DNA of 64,000 bases, from positions 393,182 through 457,181 of the forward strand of contig NZ_CP019037.1 of NCBI RefSeq assembly GCF_001941825.1, written 5' to 3'. The stretch is from Massilia putida (lineage in GTDB: Bacteria; Pseudomonadota; Gammaproteobacteria; Burkholderiales; Burkholderiaceae_D). Below, piece after piece: positions 1 to 8,619 of this stretch; the stretch's first letter is position 1; every line of letters starts with the position of its first letter. The notes under the pieces are model-generated. The model did no database searches and was not told where the DNA came from. It saw only the letters and a program-made list of their open reading frames with translations. The position numbers and the translations under genes were made by a program.

Positions 1-945
1 GCGGTCCAGGATCCCGTTCAGGTGTATCTGCTCGGCCTTGGCCATGAACGCGTCCATGTCGTTCGCACCCCATACCCAGCGCACGTGTTCCCAGTAATGC
101 GGCACAGGGTTCTCGCCCTCTCGCTTGAGACGACGCTTCTGCATCTCGCCCCAGTTGTGGTTGGCGCCCCACACGGCGCCAAGTGCGAAACGCGGCTCGA
201 AGGCGACCGCGCGCGGCGTGTAGTAGCCGCCCAGCGACACACCCATCATGCCGATGCGCCCGGGGTCGACGTCGGCGCGCGTCTCGAGGTAGTCGACCAC
301 CTTGCCCGCCCAGGCCTCGCTGTTCACGAGCGCCGGCATGGCGTGCAGGCGCAGCGCCTCGCCGGTGCCCGGCTGGTCGAGGTACAGGCAGGCGATGCCG
401 CGCTGGGTCAACTGCTTCGTGATCTGCGTGCGTGCCAGCATTTCCTTCGTGCTGTCCAGGCCATTCACGCACAGCATGACCGGCTGGCGTGCGTCCGGCG
501 CGACGCCCTCGGCATGGAACAGGATCCCCGCAAGGTTGGCGTCGCCGTACGGGATCTCGACGCGCTCGCAACGTACGCCCATCAGTTCCTGCGCTTCCTG
601 GAATAGCGCGACGTAGCGCTGGTACAGCACCTTGCGCGGCGCGAAGCCGTGCGCCTGCATGCGTTCCGCGCAGGCGAAATACTGGACCGCGCGGTCGAGC
701 TTTTCGCCGGCGCTGTAGCGGCGCCCGAGCGCCTTGTCTTCCTGCGCCAGGTCGACGAGCTTGTCGCCCATGGCGACCCAGGCCTGGAAGAAGGCTTCGG
801 TACCGGGATCGTCGCCCTGCGTGGCGAGGTCGCGCAGCGGGCGGCAGACTTCGTCGATCTCGCCGATCCTGCCACCGCTTTCCAGCGCCGCGTTGACGGC
901 CAGGCTCCAGACGTAATTCGTGGGAAAATATTGGAACATCGACAT
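1..945 (-). CDS. Alpha/beta hydrolase, C-terminus beyond window
   Basis: The reading frame stays open for 315 codons from an ATG at 945 to the left edge, so the C-terminus is missing. The protein has a helical N-terminal part of about 130 residues followed by an alpha/beta-hydrolase core. The nucleophile elbow is GVSLGG with Ser237. The layout (long N-terminal cap, hydrolase core) resembles the FrsA/DUF1100 and 2,6-dihydroxypseudooxynicotine hydrolase-type family, whose members cleave C-C or ester bonds in ring-derived intermediates. It is the last visible gene of block A, 12 bp after the epimerase stop. A hydrolytic step on a ring-cleavage product is inferred; the substrate is unknown. The catalytic Asp/His lie outside the window. 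Confidence 0.8.
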   Translation of the reverse strand, partial: MSMFQYFPTNYVWSLAVNAALESGGRIGEIDEVCRPLRDLATQGDDPGTEAFFQAWVAMGDKLVDLAQEDKALGRRYSAGEKLDRAVQYFACAERMQAHGFAPRKVLYQRYVALFQEAQELMGVRCERVEIPYGDANLAGILFHAEGVAPDARQPVMLCVNGLDSTKEMLARTQITKQLTQRGIACLYLDQPGTGEALRLHAMPALVNSEAWAGKVVDYLETRADVDPGRIGMMGVSLGGYYTPRAVAFEPRFALGAVWGANHNWGEMQKRRLKREGENPVPHYWEHVRWVWGANDMDAFMAKAEQIHLNGILDR

Positions 946-957
946 GTTTGATTCTTC

Positions 958-1902
958 CTATTGAGTTCGTTGCAATGCGTTGCGGATCAGTTCCCCGATC
1001 GAGCCGTCGTGACGGAAGCCAAGCCCCTCGGCGGTACGGGCGTCCAGTGGCGGCTGGCTTGCGAACGCGGCCTCCAGCTCGGGGTTCGGCGCGTACGTGA
1101 CGAGACCGCGGCGGTCGGCGCCATACATCTCCGCCAGGCCGTCCACCAGTTCCGCGATCGTCAGGCGCAGCACCGGCAGCGTGAATTCCCGGCGGCCCAG
1201 GACCTGCCCGGGCGCCAGCGCGGCTGCGTGGAGGAAGTTGTCGACGCAGCAGGCGACCGACATCCACCATGCCACGCCCTGCGGCGACACCGGGCAGGTG
1301 AAGCGTTCGCCGGCGGACAGGCGCCAGAAGATGTCGCTCATGAACGAAGAAAGCAGGCCGTTCGGCACCGGGGGACGCGCCACGATGCCGGGCAGGCGCA
1401 GGATGCGGCCGTCGACCCAGCCGCGCCGGCTGTAGTCCTTCACGAGGATCTCGCCGGCCAGCTTGTGCGCGCCATAGCTCAGCTGCGGTGCGAGCGGCGT
1501 CGCATCATCGACCTTCGCCCCCATCCGGCCATACACGGCGATGGTGCTGGCGAACACGAACACCGGTGCCTGCACCTGGCGCCGGCTACGCTCGAGCAAC
1601 GCCAGGGTGCCCTGCAGGTTCACCTCGAGCCCGAGCTCGAAGTTGCGCTCGGCCGCGCCGCCGGGGACGCTGGCCAGGTGGAAGATCACGTCGTACGGCT
1701 GGGCGAACAGGTCGTCGAGCATCCCTTCGGCGGCGATGCTGCCTTCGAACCGGCGCACGCGCTGGTCCTTCGCCTGGGCGTCGAAGGCAATGTCCATCAG
1801 GCTCAGGGACTCGACGGCCCGGCCGCCGGCGCCCGTCGCCAGCAGACGGTCGACGAGGGCCTTGCCGACGAAGCCGTTGGCGCCGGTCACGAGGACTCTC
1901 AT
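958..1902 (-). CDS. NAD-dependent epimerase/dehydratase (extended SDR), DenD-like
   Basis: A 314-residue extended SDR. The N-terminus carries the Rossmann motif GANGFVG at residues 7-13, and the active site shows Ser119/Thr120, Tyr143 and Lys147 (YGAHK). The ATG at 1902 overlaps the stop of the upstream FAH gene in an ATGA junction, so the two are probably translationally coupled. Overall sequence flavour resembles D-erythronate dehydrogenase-type epimerases, which oxidise hydroxy-acids with NAD, but a role in sugar-acid metabolism is not shown by the context. Here it probably acts as an oxidoreductase on an intermediate of the block A pathway (inference). Confidence 0.85.
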   Translation of the reverse strand: MRVLVTGANGFVGKALVDRLLATGAGGRAVESLSLMDIAFDAQAKDQRVRRFEGSIAAEGMLDDLFAQPYDVIFHLASVPGGAAERNFELGLEVNLQGTLALLERSRRQVQAPVFVFASTIAVYGRMGAKVDDATPLAPQLSYGAHKLAGEILVKDYSRRGWVDGRILRLPGIVARPPVPNGLLSSFMSDIFWRLSAGERFTCPVSPQGVAWWMSVACCVDNFLHAAALAPGQVLGRREFTLPVLRLTIAELVDGLAEMYGADRRGLVTYAPNPELEAAFASQPPLDARTAEGLGFRHDGSIGELIRNALQRTQ

Positions 1903-2891
1903 TGGACCTCCTTGCGCGCGGCGGGCACGAAGCGGTGGTCGATGGCGCCGAACACGGACTGGCCGGCGCCGTCGAGCATGTCGAAACGCAGGCGCTCCCC
2001 GTAACGCAGGAATGGGGTCGACGCCTCGCCGTTGGCGATCGTCTCGAGCGCACGGCGTTCGGCCAGGCAAGCAGATCCGACCTTCCCGACATCCTTGTTC
2101 GAGAACGTACCCGTCCCGATCACGGTGCCGGCGCCGAGGCGGCGGTTGTACGCGATGTGGGCGACGATGTCGGCGAAGCTGAAGTCCATCTCGCGCCCGT
2201 TCGGATTGCCGAACCATTCGCCATTGCGCTCGACACGCAAGTCGAGATGGACGCGGCCATCGCGCCAGGCATCGCCGAGTTCGTCCGGCGTGACGGCCAC
2301 GGGCGCGAACACGGTGGCGGGCTTGGCGAGGATGAAGCCGAAGCCCATGCCCAGTTCGCGGAACAGGTGGGTGCGCATGCTGACGTCGTTGAACAGCATC
2401 AGCAGCTTGACGTGGCCCAGCGCGTCCTCGGCCCTGGTGCCGGACGGCACGTCGTCCAGCACGACAGCGACCTCGCCCTCGAAGTCGGCGTTGTCGGCTT
2501 CGCTCGGGAACGGGTAGTCGTCGCAGGGCCCGTAGAAATCGTCGGCCTGGCGCTGGATCAGGATCGGGACCGCCTTGTCCTTCTTGACGGTCAGGTTGTA
2601 GGCGCGTTCCATGATGTCGCCGTGATTCAAAAACGCCGATGCGTCGATGAACTGATAGGCCCTTGGGAACGGCGCGGCGACCGCGCGCGGATCGAAGCGG
2701 AAGGACTCGGGAGCCTCGCCGCGGTTGAGCTGCGCATAGATGTCCTGCAGAAGGGGCTCGACCTCGTCCCAGCGGTCGATCGCCTGCTGCATGGTCGACA
2801 CGCACGCGGGCTTGCATGCCGTCTGCAGCTCGCGCGATACGACCAGCAGGCGGCCGTCGCGGCTGCCGTCTCTCAGGGTCGCCAGTTTCAT
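1899..2891 (-). CDS. Fumarylacetoacetate hydrolase family protein
   Basis: A 330-residue FAH-family enzyme. An N-terminal beta domain of about 80 residues precedes the catalytic domain. The metal-binding acidic cluster is visible around DFEGE (Glu138, Glu140) and FND (Asp169). FAH enzymes use Mg2+ or Ca2+ to hydrolyse C-C bonds of 1,3-diketo acids or to hydrate/decarboxylate ring-fission products. The start at 2891 has a GGAG Shine-Dalgarno 8 bases upstream. Its stop overlaps the epimerase start. In an operon with an extradiol-type dioxygenase and an FAD hydroxylase it most likely splits the ring-fission product; that assignment is inference. Confidence 0.88.
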   Translation of the reverse strand: MKLATLRDGSRDGRLLVVSRELQTACKPACVSTMQQAIDRWDEVEPLLQDIYAQLNRGEAPESFRFDPRAVAAPFPRAYQFIDASAFLNHGDIMERAYNLTVKKDKAVPILIQRQADDFYGPCDDYPFPSEADNADFEGEVAVVLDDVPSGTRAEDALGHVKLLMLFNDVSMRTHLFRELGMGFGFILAKPATVFAPVAVTPDELGDAWRDGRVHLDLRVERNGEWFGNPNGREMDFSFADIVAHIAYNRRLGAGTVIGTGTFSNKDVGKVGSACLAERRALETIANGEASTPFLRYGERLRFDMLDGAGQSVFGAIDHRFVPAARKEVQ

Positions 2892-2974
2892 GGATTGTCT
2901 CCTTGGTGATATGCCGATCCTCGTTGGATCAGCTCGATTAGTTCGACGTGGTCCGGGGCGAAGTCGTCGTTCAT
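2888..2974 (-). CDS. Possible 28-residue leader peptide coupled to FAH gene
   Basis: A 28-codon frame starts 8 bp after the SDR stop and ends in TGA overlapping the FAH ATG (ATGA). It has no recognisable domain and begins MNDDFAPDHVELIELI. The perfect 4-base overlap is the same junction style used elsewhere in this operon, which argues for translation. Against it, no clear Shine-Dalgarno precedes the start and the length is within chance expectation. It could also be the remnant of a shortened gene. Low confidence. Confidence 0.25.
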   Translation of the reverse strand: MNDDFAPDHVELIELIQRGSAYHQGDNP

Positions 2975-2981
2975 GTCCGGC

Positions 2982-3740
2982 TCACTGGAGCGGCCGGCCG
3001 CCGTCGACCGGGATCACGGCGCCGGTGGTGAACGTCAGGTGCGTGGCCACGGCCACCACCGCCAGCGCCACTTCGCGCGGATCGGCCAGGCGTTTCAACG
3101 GCGTGCGGGCGGCCTGCTCGTCGCGCCAGCCATGGTCCATGGATTTGACGAATTCCGTGTCCGACAGGCCCGGCGAGACCGACACCACGCGGATCGCCGG
3201 CGCCAGCGCGCGCGCCAGCGATCTGGTCATGTTGTCCACGGCCGCCTTGGACGCGCAATACATCACGTTGCTGCCCATCGCGGTGACGGCGGCGATCGAC
3301 GACACGTTCACGACCAGGCCGTTCCCGTTCGCCTCCAGAAGCGCGCGCAGTGCGCGCACGGCGGCGAACGGCCCACGCACGTTGGTGGACAGAATGCGCT
3401 CGATCAACCCGTCGTCCAGCGCATCGAGGTCGTGGTGCGGCACGAAGCTCGTCGTGCCGGCGCAGTTGACGAGGATGTCGCAGCGGCCGTAGCGCCGCCC
3501 GATCTCGTCCGCCAGGCCGGCCAGGGCCGCGCTGTCGGTGACCGGCGCGGCGAGCGCCGCATGCGGCAGCGCCGCCACCGGCAGCTGCGACGCCAGTGTC
3601 GCAGCCTTGTCGGCCGAGCTGTTGTAGCCCACCACGACGGCCGCGCCCTGGGCGGCCAGTTCGCGGCAGATGGCGGCGCCGATGCCGCCGGCGCCGCCGG
3701 TCACCAGCGCCACCCTGCCTTGCAACGCGTGCGTGCTCAT
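2982..3740 (-). CDS. Short-chain dehydrogenase/reductase
   Basis: A 252-residue classical SDR. It has the cofactor motif TGGAGGIG at residues 14-21, the NCAG motif at 92-95, and catalytic Ser148, Tyr161 and Lys165 (YCASK). The C-terminus ends in the usual DGG region. The ATG at 3740 overlaps the stop of the HisD-like gene (ATGA), so both are in one translationally coupled unit. It catalyses NAD(P)-dependent alcohol/ketone interconversion. The substrate is not identifiable; given HisD-like and epimerase neighbours, successive oxidation of a hydroxylated intermediate is plausible. Confidence 0.88.
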   Translation of the reverse strand: MSTHALQGRVALVTGGAGGIGAAICRELAAQGAAVVVGYNSSADKAATLASQLPVAALPHAALAAPVTDSAALAGLADEIGRRYGRCDILVNCAGTTSFVPHHDLDALDDGLIERILSTNVRGPFAAVRALRALLEANGNGLVVNVSSIAAVTAMGSNVMYCASKAAVDNMTRSLARALAPAIRVVSVSPGLSDTEFVKSMDHGWRDEQAARTPLKRLADPREVALAVVAVATHLTFTTGAVIPVDGGRPLQ

Positions 3741-5020
3741 GCCGTCTTCTTCAGGCGGCGCACGCGGATGTCCGCCTGCTCCTTGTGGCCCGAGAAGTGC
3801 TCCAGCGCGCACAGGCGCGAGCACACTTCGCCGATCTGTACCGACGCCTCGTCGGTCAGGATGCGCTGGTAGGTGTGCGTCTTGATGAATTTGCCCACCC
3901 ACAGGCCGCCCGTGTAGCGGCCGGCACCCATCGTCGGCAGCGTATGGTTGGTTCCGATCACCTTGTCGCCATAGGAGACGTTCGTGCGGTGGCCGAGGAA
4001 CAGCCCGCCGTAGCTCGTCATGCGGTCGAGGAACCAGTCGGGATCTTCCGTCATCACCTGCACGTGCTCGGAGCAGATGCGCTCGGACTCCTGCAGCATC
4101 TCCTCGTTGGTATCGCACAGGATGATCTCGCCGTAGTCACGCCACGAGGCGCTGGCCACCGGCGCCGTGTCCAGGCGCGCCAGCACTTGTTCGATCGCGG
4201 CCGGCAATTCCTCAGCGATCTTGCGGCTCGTCGTCACGCAGTACGCGGGCGATGTCGGGCCGTGCTCGGCCTGGCCGAGCAGGTCCACCGCGACCAGTTC
4301 GGCGTCGACGGTATCGTCGCAGATGACCATGGTCTCGGTCGGGCCGGCGAACAGGTCGATGCCGACGCGGCCGAACAGCTGGCGCTTGGCTTCGGCCACG
4401 TACGCGTTACCCGGGCCGACGATCATGTCGACCGGCGCGATGTTCTCGGTACCGATCGCCATCGCCGCCACGCCCTGCACCCCGCCCATCACATAGATCT
4501 CGTCGGCGCCGGCCAGCGCCATCGCGGCGACGATTTCCGGCGACGGCTTGCCGTCGAACGGCGGCGCGCAGGCGATCACGCGCTTCACGCCGGCGACCTT
4601 CGCGGTCAGCACGCTCATGTGCGCCGACGCCAGCAACGGATATTTACCGCCCGGGATGTAGCAGCCGACGGAATTGACGGGGATGTTCTTGTGCCCGAGG
4701 ACGACGCCCGGCAAGGTCTCGACTTCGACGTCGCGCAGCGACAGCAGCTGCACCTGCGCGAAGCGGCGAATCTGGGCCTGGGCAAACTTTATGTCTTCCA
4801 GAGCCTGCGGGCTAAGCGAATCGATGCAGCCCTGGATCTCTTCCTGCGACAGGCGCAGCGAGGGCGGATTCCACTTGTCGAATTTTTCCGAATACTCGCG
4901 TACGGCCTGCTCGCCGCGCGCCTCGATGTCGGCGATGATGTTTTCGACGGTCGTGCGCACCTGCGCGTTGATTTCCGCCTTGGCCTCGACCGACTTGCCC
5001 TTCTTCAGATACTTGATCAT
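3737..5020 (-). CDS. Histidinol dehydrogenase family protein (catabolic paralogue)
   Basis: A 427-residue HisD-family protein, close to the usual 430. The family signatures are visible: GPGN at 202-205, AGPTE at 225-229 and the catalytic QAEH at 250-253. No other his genes are nearby, and the gene sits between a Rieske ferredoxin and an SDR. HisD homologues outside histidine operons include sulfopropanediol dehydrogenase (HpsN), which oxidise alcohols to carboxylates with NAD and Zn2+. A two-step alcohol-to-acid oxidation in block A is therefore more likely than histidine synthesis (inference). The stop overlaps the SDR start. Confidence 0.85.
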   Translation of the reverse strand: MIKYLKKGKSVEAKAEINAQVRTTVENIIADIEARGEQAVREYSEKFDKWNPPSLRLSQEEIQGCIDSLSPQALEDIKFAQAQIRRFAQVQLLSLRDVEVETLPGVVLGHKNIPVNSVGCYIPGGKYPLLASAHMSVLTAKVAGVKRVIACAPPFDGKPSPEIVAAMALAGADEIYVMGGVQGVAAMAIGTENIAPVDMIVGPGNAYVAEAKRQLFGRVGIDLFAGPTETMVICDDTVDAELVAVDLLGQAEHGPTSPAYCVTTSRKIAEELPAAIEQVLARLDTAPVASASWRDYGEIILCDTNEEMLQESERICSEHVQVMTEDPDWFLDRMTSYGGLFLGHRTNVSYGDKVIGTNHTLPTMGAGRYTGGLWVGKFIKTHTYQRILTDEASVQIGEVCSRLCALEHFSGHKEQADIRVRRLKKTA

Positions 5021-5101
5021 GGTGTCACCTGTGATGTGTTTTAAGTGAATCCTCGATGTGAGGATGTCGCTGGTATGTGGCTGGTATTCGTTGGCGCGCA
5101 G

Positions 5102-5470
5102 TCAGTCGTCCGGACCGCGCCGGTCGAGGAAAATCTCGCCCTGCTCCACCCGCACCGGCAGTGCGTCGAGCGCCGCGCCGAGACAGGGGCCATGGGTGCA
5201 GACCCCATCCTCGATCCCGAAGCGCGCCGCGTGCGCATAGCACATGATCTGCGTCCCGTCGTGCGTCAGGAACCGGTGCCGCATGTATTCCAGGGGACGG
5301 CCGTTGTGCGGGCAACTGTTCCGGTAGGCATACACGCGCTCGCCCCGGCGGATGACGAAGACCGTATCCTCGCCCGCACCGCCTGGATCGAAGCCGCGCG
5401 CGGTGCCGTCCGGGACCTGGTCGAGGCGGCACAGCGGTTGTGGCGCGTCGGGCAGGGGCGCCGCACTCAA
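5102..5470 (-). CDS. Rieske [2Fe-2S] ferredoxin-type protein
   Basis: A 122-residue small Rieske protein. Box one is Cys53-x-His55 (CPHN) and box two is Cys77-x-x-His80 (CYAH), the ligands of a Rieske cluster; 21 residues separate the boxes. A TTG at 5470 overlaps the stop of the preceding VOC gene (TTGA) and gives a protein beginning just before the Rieske fold; longer versions would extend far into that gene. Stand-alone Rieske ferredoxins pass electrons to ring-hydroxylating oxygenases, but no oxygenase alpha subunit is visible here. It may serve a partner encoded elsewhere or the neighbouring monooxygenase. Confidence 0.78.
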   Translation of the reverse strand: MSAAPLPDAPQPLCRLDQVPDGTARGFDPGGAGEDTVFVIRRGERVYAYRNSCPHNGRPLEYMRHRFLTHDGTQIMCYAHAARFGIEDGVCTHGPCLGAALDALPVRVEQGEIFLDRRGPDD

Positions 5471-6402
5471 TGGTTGCCGCCGCTCGGAAACCACGGCTCG
5501 CGCAGGCTGAACAGGAACACCTGCGACGTGTCCTCGGCCGCCGTGCACTCGCGCGGGGTCCAGCTGTCGTCATGGGTGTCCATGTCGGCGTCGTACTCCA
5601 GCGTGCCGCCCAGCGGCGAGTTGAAGTACCAGAACCAGTTGGAGCCGTAGATGTGGCGGCCCGGCCCCCAGAAGCTCTTGTAACCCTTGGCGGCGAAAGC
5701 AGCGCCGGCGCGCAGAAGTTCGTGCACGCTGCCCATGTGAAAGGTGAAGTGGTTGATACCTTTCATGAAAGCGGGCGCCTGGATCAGGAACAGCGTATGG
5801 TGGTCGGCGCAGCCGGCCGGGCGCAGGAACGGTCCGGTCCCGGTGAAGCGGTCCGACACACGGAAGCCCAGGCGCTCGACATAGAAACGCTCGGCGACAG
5901 CGACGTCGGGCACGAACAGCACCACGTGCGACAGGCTGCGCGGCACCGGCAGCGCGGCATCGGGATCGGCCGCGACCTGGTTGACGGGACGTTGGGCTGG
6001 ACGGCCAGGCACGTTGACCGGCACGGCCGGCGCCTCGTACGGACGGCGTACGCTGACCTGGAAGCCAACCGCCAGGCCGATATCGTCGACGGCATGGATC
6101 GATCCGTCGGCGTCCTCGCGGACGTCGCGGTCCTTCGACAGTTCGGCCTTGATCTGCGCAAGCGTCGCGCGGTCCTTCACACCGTAGATCACTGCGCGGA
6201 TGTTGGGCGATTTTCCGATCGGCGGCGGAAGGGCCGGGTCGCTGTCGTGGCGTACGACCACCGACGTGCCGTCGAGTGCTTCGAATACGCCATGCGTGTC
6301 CGACGCCGCGACCTCGACCAGGCCGTAGTCCTTCAGGCATTGCTTGCAGGCGGCGACATCGTCGACACCGAACACCAGGGTATCGGGTCCGAGGATATTC
6401 AT
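5467..6402 (-). CDS. Two-domain VOC protein, type I extradiol dioxygenase-like
   Basis: A 311-residue protein with two vicinal-oxygen-chelate modules. The C-terminal module carries the metal triad His159, His218 and Glu269, matching the 2-His-1-carboxylate site of type I extradiol dioxygenases such as BphC. Those enzymes use Fe(II) or Mn(II) to open catechols next to the hydroxyls. The start at 6402 lies 30 bp after the FAD monooxygenase stop. Following a flavin hydroxylase and preceding FAH-type hydrolases, ring cleavage is the natural role. The exact catechol is unknown, and divergent VOC proteins can have other activities. Confidence 0.82.
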   Translation of the reverse strand: MNILGPDTLVFGVDDVAACKQCLKDYGLVEVAASDTHGVFEALDGTSVVVRHDSDPALPPPIGKSPNIRAVIYGVKDRATLAQIKAELSKDRDVREDADGSIHAVDDIGLAVGFQVSVRRPYEAPAVPVNVPGRPAQRPVNQVAADPDAALPVPRSLSHVVLFVPDVAVAERFYVERLGFRVSDRFTGTGPFLRPAGCADHHTLFLIQAPAFMKGINHFTFHMGSVHELLRAGAAFAAKGYKSFWGPGRHIYGSNWFWYFNSPLGGTLEYDADMDTHDDSWTPRECTAAEDTSQVFLFSLREPWFPSGGNH

Positions 6403-6431
6403 TGGATTGGCTCCTTGTTTGGGTCTTGTGA

Positions 6432-7556
6432 TCAGATCGGGCCGGCAAGGGCGGCCTGGGAATCGCGCATCAGTTGCGAGAACGCCTGCCGCGAGTCCGG
6501 CGAGCGTTCCAGCTGGCCTAGCTTCACCGAGTTTTCGACGATCAGCCGGGCACGTGGAAGGCGGCGCTGCATGTAAGCCTCGAGTGCGGTCGCCAGGGAT
6601 GCCGGATGGCGCGCCAGTTCCTCGGCCAGCACCAGCGCGTCCTCGACGGCCGCGCCGGCACCGGAGGCCAGGTGCGGCGTGGTCGCATGCACGGCGTCCC
6701 CGAGCAGCACCACGCGCCCCTGATACCAGGGCGACGTGATGAGGAGCGTTTCCAGCGGGCGGTAAAGGATGCGGGAGTCCGCGTTCAGGCCGTCGCGGAT
6801 CGCGCCGACCGGACCGCCGAAACCAGCCAGCTCGGTCGCCAGGCGCTGCGGCCACTCCTTGGGATCGATGAACGTGTTGTCCGGCACGTGCAAGGTAAAG
6901 AACAAGTACATCTCGTCCTGCGAAACCGGGTTGACGCCGGCTTTCACGCGCGGGCCCATGAACATGTGTGGACGGTCAATCTCCGCAGGGCGCCGGACCA
7001 GGGCGCGCCAGCAACCCTGCCCCGTGAATTCGGGCTTCGGTGCGTGCGGGAACACGGCCTGACGCACCTTGGAGCTGAGACCGTCGGCCCCGATCACGAG
7101 GTCGTAACGAGAACGCGAGCCATCGGTGAACGTCACGTCAACGCCGTCCTCGTCCTGCTCGATGCCGACGAAGGTGACGCCCAGGCGCACCGACGTGCCG
7201 GATGCGAGTGTCGCCTGGGACAGGATTCTGGCCAGGACCGGACGCAGGATGCCACCGCCACCCGGGACATCGATACCCGCCAGCCGGGGCGTCGGCAATT
7301 CGGTGAGGAGCGTTCCATCCGCATCGCACAGGCGCACGCCGTCTGCGCAAAAGCCCTGGTCCATGACCTGGTCGATGATGCCAAGCGTGGAGAAAGCGCG
7401 CAGCGTCGGTCCGCTGATCGTGATGCCAGCGCCGTACACCTGCCAGTCGGAGTCGAGCTCAACCAGGTCGACCTGGTCGCCCCGTTTGCGCAGGCTGATG
7501 GCGGCGGCCATGCCGCCGATGCCACCGCCGATGATCAATACTCGTTGGCTCTTCAT
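6432..7556 (-). CDS. FAD-dependent aromatic hydroxylase/monooxygenase
   Basis: A 374-residue class A flavoprotein monooxygenase. The FAD-binding GGGIGG is at residues 10-15, the DG motif (GADG) at 156-159 and the second FAD motif GDAVHATTP at 286-294. These enzymes use NAD(P)H and O2 to hydroxylate phenolic rings ortho to an existing hydroxyl, giving catechols. The length fits salicylate/6-hydroxynicotinate hydroxylase-type proteins. It is the first gene of block A, with a 180-bp leader that carries a palindrome at 7623-7639, and it would make the diol for the VOC enzyme that follows (inference). Confidence 0.87.
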   Translation of the reverse strand: MKSQRVLIIGGGIGGMAAAISLRKRGDQVDLVELDSDWQVYGAGITISGPTLRAFSTLGIIDQVMDQGFCADGVRLCDADGTLLTELPTPRLAGIDVPGGGGILRPVLARILSQATLASGTSVRLGVTFVGIEQDEDGVDVTFTDGSRSRYDLVIGADGLSSKVRQAVFPHAPKPEFTGQGCWRALVRRPAEIDRPHMFMGPRVKAGVNPVSQDEMYLFFTLHVPDNTFIDPKEWPQRLATELAGFGGPVGAIRDGLNADSRILYRPLETLLITSPWYQGRVVLLGDAVHATTPHLASGAGAAVEDALVLAEELARHPASLATALEAYMQRRLPRARLIVENSVKLGQLERSPDSRQAFSQLMRDSQAALAGPI

Positions 7557-7622
7557 GTCTCCATGCTCCGTTTGTTGTTAGATACATGCGAGAGATCATA
7601 GAGAGTCGTCGGGCTTTTTAAA

Positions 7623-7639
7623 AACCGTTTATAACGGTT
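7623..7639. promoter_or_regulatory. Inverted-repeat operator candidate upstream of block A
   Basis: AACCGT and ACGGTT form a perfect 6-bp inverted repeat around a 5-bp TTATA centre, within an AT-rich stretch 67 bp upstream of the FAD monooxygenase start. It sits where a promoter for block A is expected, so it may bind a dimeric repressor. No regulator gene of block A is in the window, so the assignment rests only on symmetry and location. Confidence 0.4.
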
Positions 7640-7735
7640 CGAGGCATCAAGAAATCCGGTGCGTCGGCATGCGGTAACGCCGCCATGGCAGCTCATGGTG
7701 TCTCGTTAAAGTCGCTAAGGGATATCGAAATGAAA

Positions 7736-8559
7736 GGCTGTGTTCGCGTTATTTATGTGAACTGAAACCCGTTGTGAAGGTCAGACGCATCGTCGAGTTA
7801 ACTCATGAGGAGTAACGATGCGCAGCCTGACGTTCGACGAATTGTTCGCCATGTTGTCGGCGGTCGCTTTGTCCGCAGACGACCTGGCCAGGTTACGAGA
7901 ATGGCTCGCGAGCATCGGCCATCCGTCCGAGTGCATTGCCCTGATCGAACAGGCGACGGCGGGCCGGCCGTGTCCGCATTGCGGTTGCGCCCGCAAGCAC
8001 CGCTGCGGCCAGGCGAGCGGACTGCAGCGCTTCCGCTGTCTCGGTTGCAGGCGCACCCATAACGCACTCACCCGCACACCGCTGGCGCGGTGGCGTGGCG
8101 CAGCGGCGGGGCATCAACCGGGAGCACGACTGTCTGCTCGTCGCGCGCGACCGCAGCGGCCAGACGCTCGACTTTTACACGGGACGCGGCCAGGTGACGG
8201 TGGCGCAACTGCATCGATACCTCCCGCCCGTGCTGCCCGCCGACGTTCTGCTGATCAGCGACGGGGCCATCGCCTATCGTCATTTCGCAGAGCAGGCCGG
8301 CATCACGCATGAAGCGGTGAATGTGAAAGCCGGCGTCCGGGCGCGCGGCGCGATCCACATTCAAAATGTGAACAGCTGGCACAGCCGATTCAAAAGCTGG
8401 CTGGTGCGGTTCCGTGGTGTGGCGAGTCGCTATCTAATCAATTACTCGGGATGGCAGCGGTTATTGGATGCGCGCCGACTGACGACACCCGCCCGCTTGC
8501 TGTACGCAGCAGTTCAGCTCGGTTAAGCGGCCATTTGCTCAATTATCGCGAACACAGCC
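7736..8559 (+). mobile_element. Decayed IS1595-family element with 8-bp target duplication
   Basis: The element is 824 bp long. Its ends are inverted repeats sharing the 13 bases GGCTGTGTTCGCG (7736-7748 and, inverted, 8547-8559) with further partial match inside. It is flanked on both sides by AAATGAAA (7728-7735 and 8560-8567), an 8-bp target duplication as is usual for IS1595. The transposase inside is internally deleted, so the copy is non-autonomous. It landed in the T-tract just after the porin terminator, between blocks A and B. Confidence 0.88.
7818..8526 (+). pseudogene. IS1595-family (ISXO2-like) transposase, internally deleted
   Basis: The first frame (from 7818) encodes an N-terminal region with a four-cysteine zinc ribbon (CPHC...CLGC) typical of IS1595 transposases. 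After about residue 88 the frame is lost, and the ISXO2-like catalytic domain continues in another frame from about 8100 to the stop at 8526 (VARDRSGQTLDF through HSRFKSWL). Roughly 90 residues of the middle, including the first catalytic Asp region, are absent compared with the usual 310-330 residue enzyme. The remnant cannot be an active transposase. Confidence 0.85.
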
Positions 8560-8567
8560 AAATGAAA

Positions 8568-8593
8568 CGGCCCCGTTCGGGCGAACGGGGCCG
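8568..8593 (-). terminator. Rho-independent terminator after porin (block B end)
   Basis: A perfect 12-bp GC-rich stem (CGGCCCCGTTCG pairing with CGAACGGGGCCG) with a 2-nt loop lies 27 bp past the porin stop. On the minus strand it is followed by GTTTCATTT. The IS1595 insertion duplicated part of this T-rich tail. Confidence 0.85.
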
Positions 8594-8619
8594 GACTATC
8601 GGCATGGAGATGGCGGGGT

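Noticed and set aside
958..2817. 619-codon open frame on the minus strand covering epimerase and FAH genes
   Set aside because: Only its last 314 codons encode the epimerase; the upstream part is an out-of-frame shadow of the FAH gene, which has its own start and overlaps by ATGA.
1488..2909. 473-codon plus-strand frame opposite block A
   Set aside because: Low-complexity Arg/Gly-rich antisense of the FAH and epimerase genes, typical of high-GC DNA.
3737..5020. Histidine biosynthesis hisD
   Set aside because: No other his genes and embedded in a catabolic operon; HisD-family catabolic dehydrogenases are known, so no symbol was given.
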